From: an uncultured Collinsella sp.
Lineage (GTDB): Bacteria; Actinomycetota; Coriobacteriia; Coriobacteriales; Coriobacteriaceae
Reading direction: 5' to 3'
NCBI GenBank assembly: GCA_900752475.1
Contig: CAADVJ010000010.1
Coordinates: forward strand, 1-14,124
DNA length: 14,124 nucleotides
A program made the position numbers and the translations under genes. Below are positions 13,788-14,124 of this stretch, one piece after another; positions within the stretch are counted from its first letter, which is position 1; each line of letters starts with the position of its first letter. The notes under the pieces are model-generated. The model was not told the origin of the DNA. It ran no database searches and worked only from the letters and a program-made list of their open reading frames with translations.

Positions 13788-14124
13788 TTAATTGGACTCG
13801 CCCACCAGGGCGCGGCAGAAATCTTTGGCATTGAACTCCTGCAGGTCATCGACCTGCTCGCCCACGCCCACGCGCAGGATCGGGAGCTTGAGCTTCTCGG
13901 CCACGGCCATGGCGATACCGCCCTTTGCCGTGCCGTCGAGCTTTGTCATGATAATACCGTCCAGGCCAAGCGCCTCGTTAAACTCGAGCGCCTGGTTGAG
14001 GCCGTTTTGGCCCGTTGCGGCATCGATCACGAGCACGACATAGACGGGCATGGGGCCGGCGACCATATTGGCGGGGGGCGTGGGGGGTACAAGGAACCCC
14101 ATGGCAAGATAGGGCCGGAGCTCG
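13788..14124 (-). CDS. ftsY: Signal recognition particle receptor FtsY, C-terminal part (cut by window edge)
   Basis: C-terminal piece, 111 codons, of the SRP receptor GTPase, which docks Ffh-ribosome complexes at the membrane. Seen: VYVVLVIDAATGQNGLNQA, the G4 segment DGIIMTKLDGTAKGGIAMAV and the terminal segment VGVGEQVDDLQEFNAKDF, all typical of FtsY. The G1-G3 motifs lie beyond the window. Upstream of VYVVLV the frame stays open but reads LRPYLAMGFLVPPTPPANMV, which does not resemble the family, where a segment like ELAKM-x-RV is expected; this is probably unreliable sequence near a contig end. Internal Met codons there should not be taken as the start. It ends 10 bases before ffh, sharing an operon with it. 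Confidence 0.93.
   Translation of the reverse strand, partial: ELRPYLAMGFLVPPTPPANMVAGPMPVYVVLVIDAATGQNGLNQALEFNEALGLDGIIMTKLDGTAKGGIAMAVAEKLKLPILRVGVGEQVDDLQEFNAKDFCRALVGESN

Overview
The window reads as ordinary chromosome from a high-GC Gram-positive anaerobe. Its gene content and protein style suggest a gut member of the Coriobacteriia, with Collinsella the best guess. This rests on codon use, a T-box in front of ileS with an intrinsic terminator, an HTH-NifX protein with a Cys/His tail, and a gldA-like iron alcohol dehydrogenase. I cannot confirm the genus without a search.

Layout, left to right. (1) Positions 1-3350: ileS on the minus strand, preceded by a complete transcription-attenuating T-box riboswitch with an AUC (Ile) specifier. 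(2) 3349-4990: a GldA-like metal-dependent alcohol dehydrogenase (+) converges on a DUF523 gene (-), with a strong bidirectional terminator between them. (3) 4953-6942: ftsH (-), ended by a terminator that abuts the DUF523 ribosome binding site. (4) 6925-7334: no intact gene. It holds the decayed remains of a cobalamin adenosyltransferase gene (cobO/btuR), with P-loop end and C-terminal end joined after loss of the middle, and an 84-bp element bounded by 19-nt inverted repeats. (5) 7335-11210, all minus strand: thyA and folA tightly coupled, then a TrmH/SpoU RNA methyltransferase, then a MATE efflux pump. (6) 11296-12141 (+): a fusion of a DUF134-type HTH and a NifX-like cofactor-binding domain, preceded by two similar palindromes 53 bp apart and carrying a strong internal ribosome binding site exactly at the domain junction. 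(7) 12142-12301: six exact copies of an 11-bp repeat running into a 17-bp perfect hairpin. (8) 12302-14124 (-): ffh and the 3' end of ftsY, an SRP-pathway operon cut by the window edge.

Functionally, most genes are housekeeping: tRNA charging, membrane proteolysis, dTMP/folate cycle, RNA methylation and protein targeting. thyA and folA form a metabolic pair, since ThyA makes dihydrofolate and FolA recycles it. ftsY and ffh encode receptor and GTPase of the same targeting cycle.

I found no CRISPR array, phage, IS transposase or obvious multi-gene novel system. The parts most worth a second look are the DUF134-NifX locus (fusion, internal start, paired operators), the 11-bp repeat array, the cobO remnant with its neighbouring inverted-repeat element, and the unusual T-box core sequence. 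The last ~65 bases, inside ftsY, look unlike the family and may be poor contig-end sequence.
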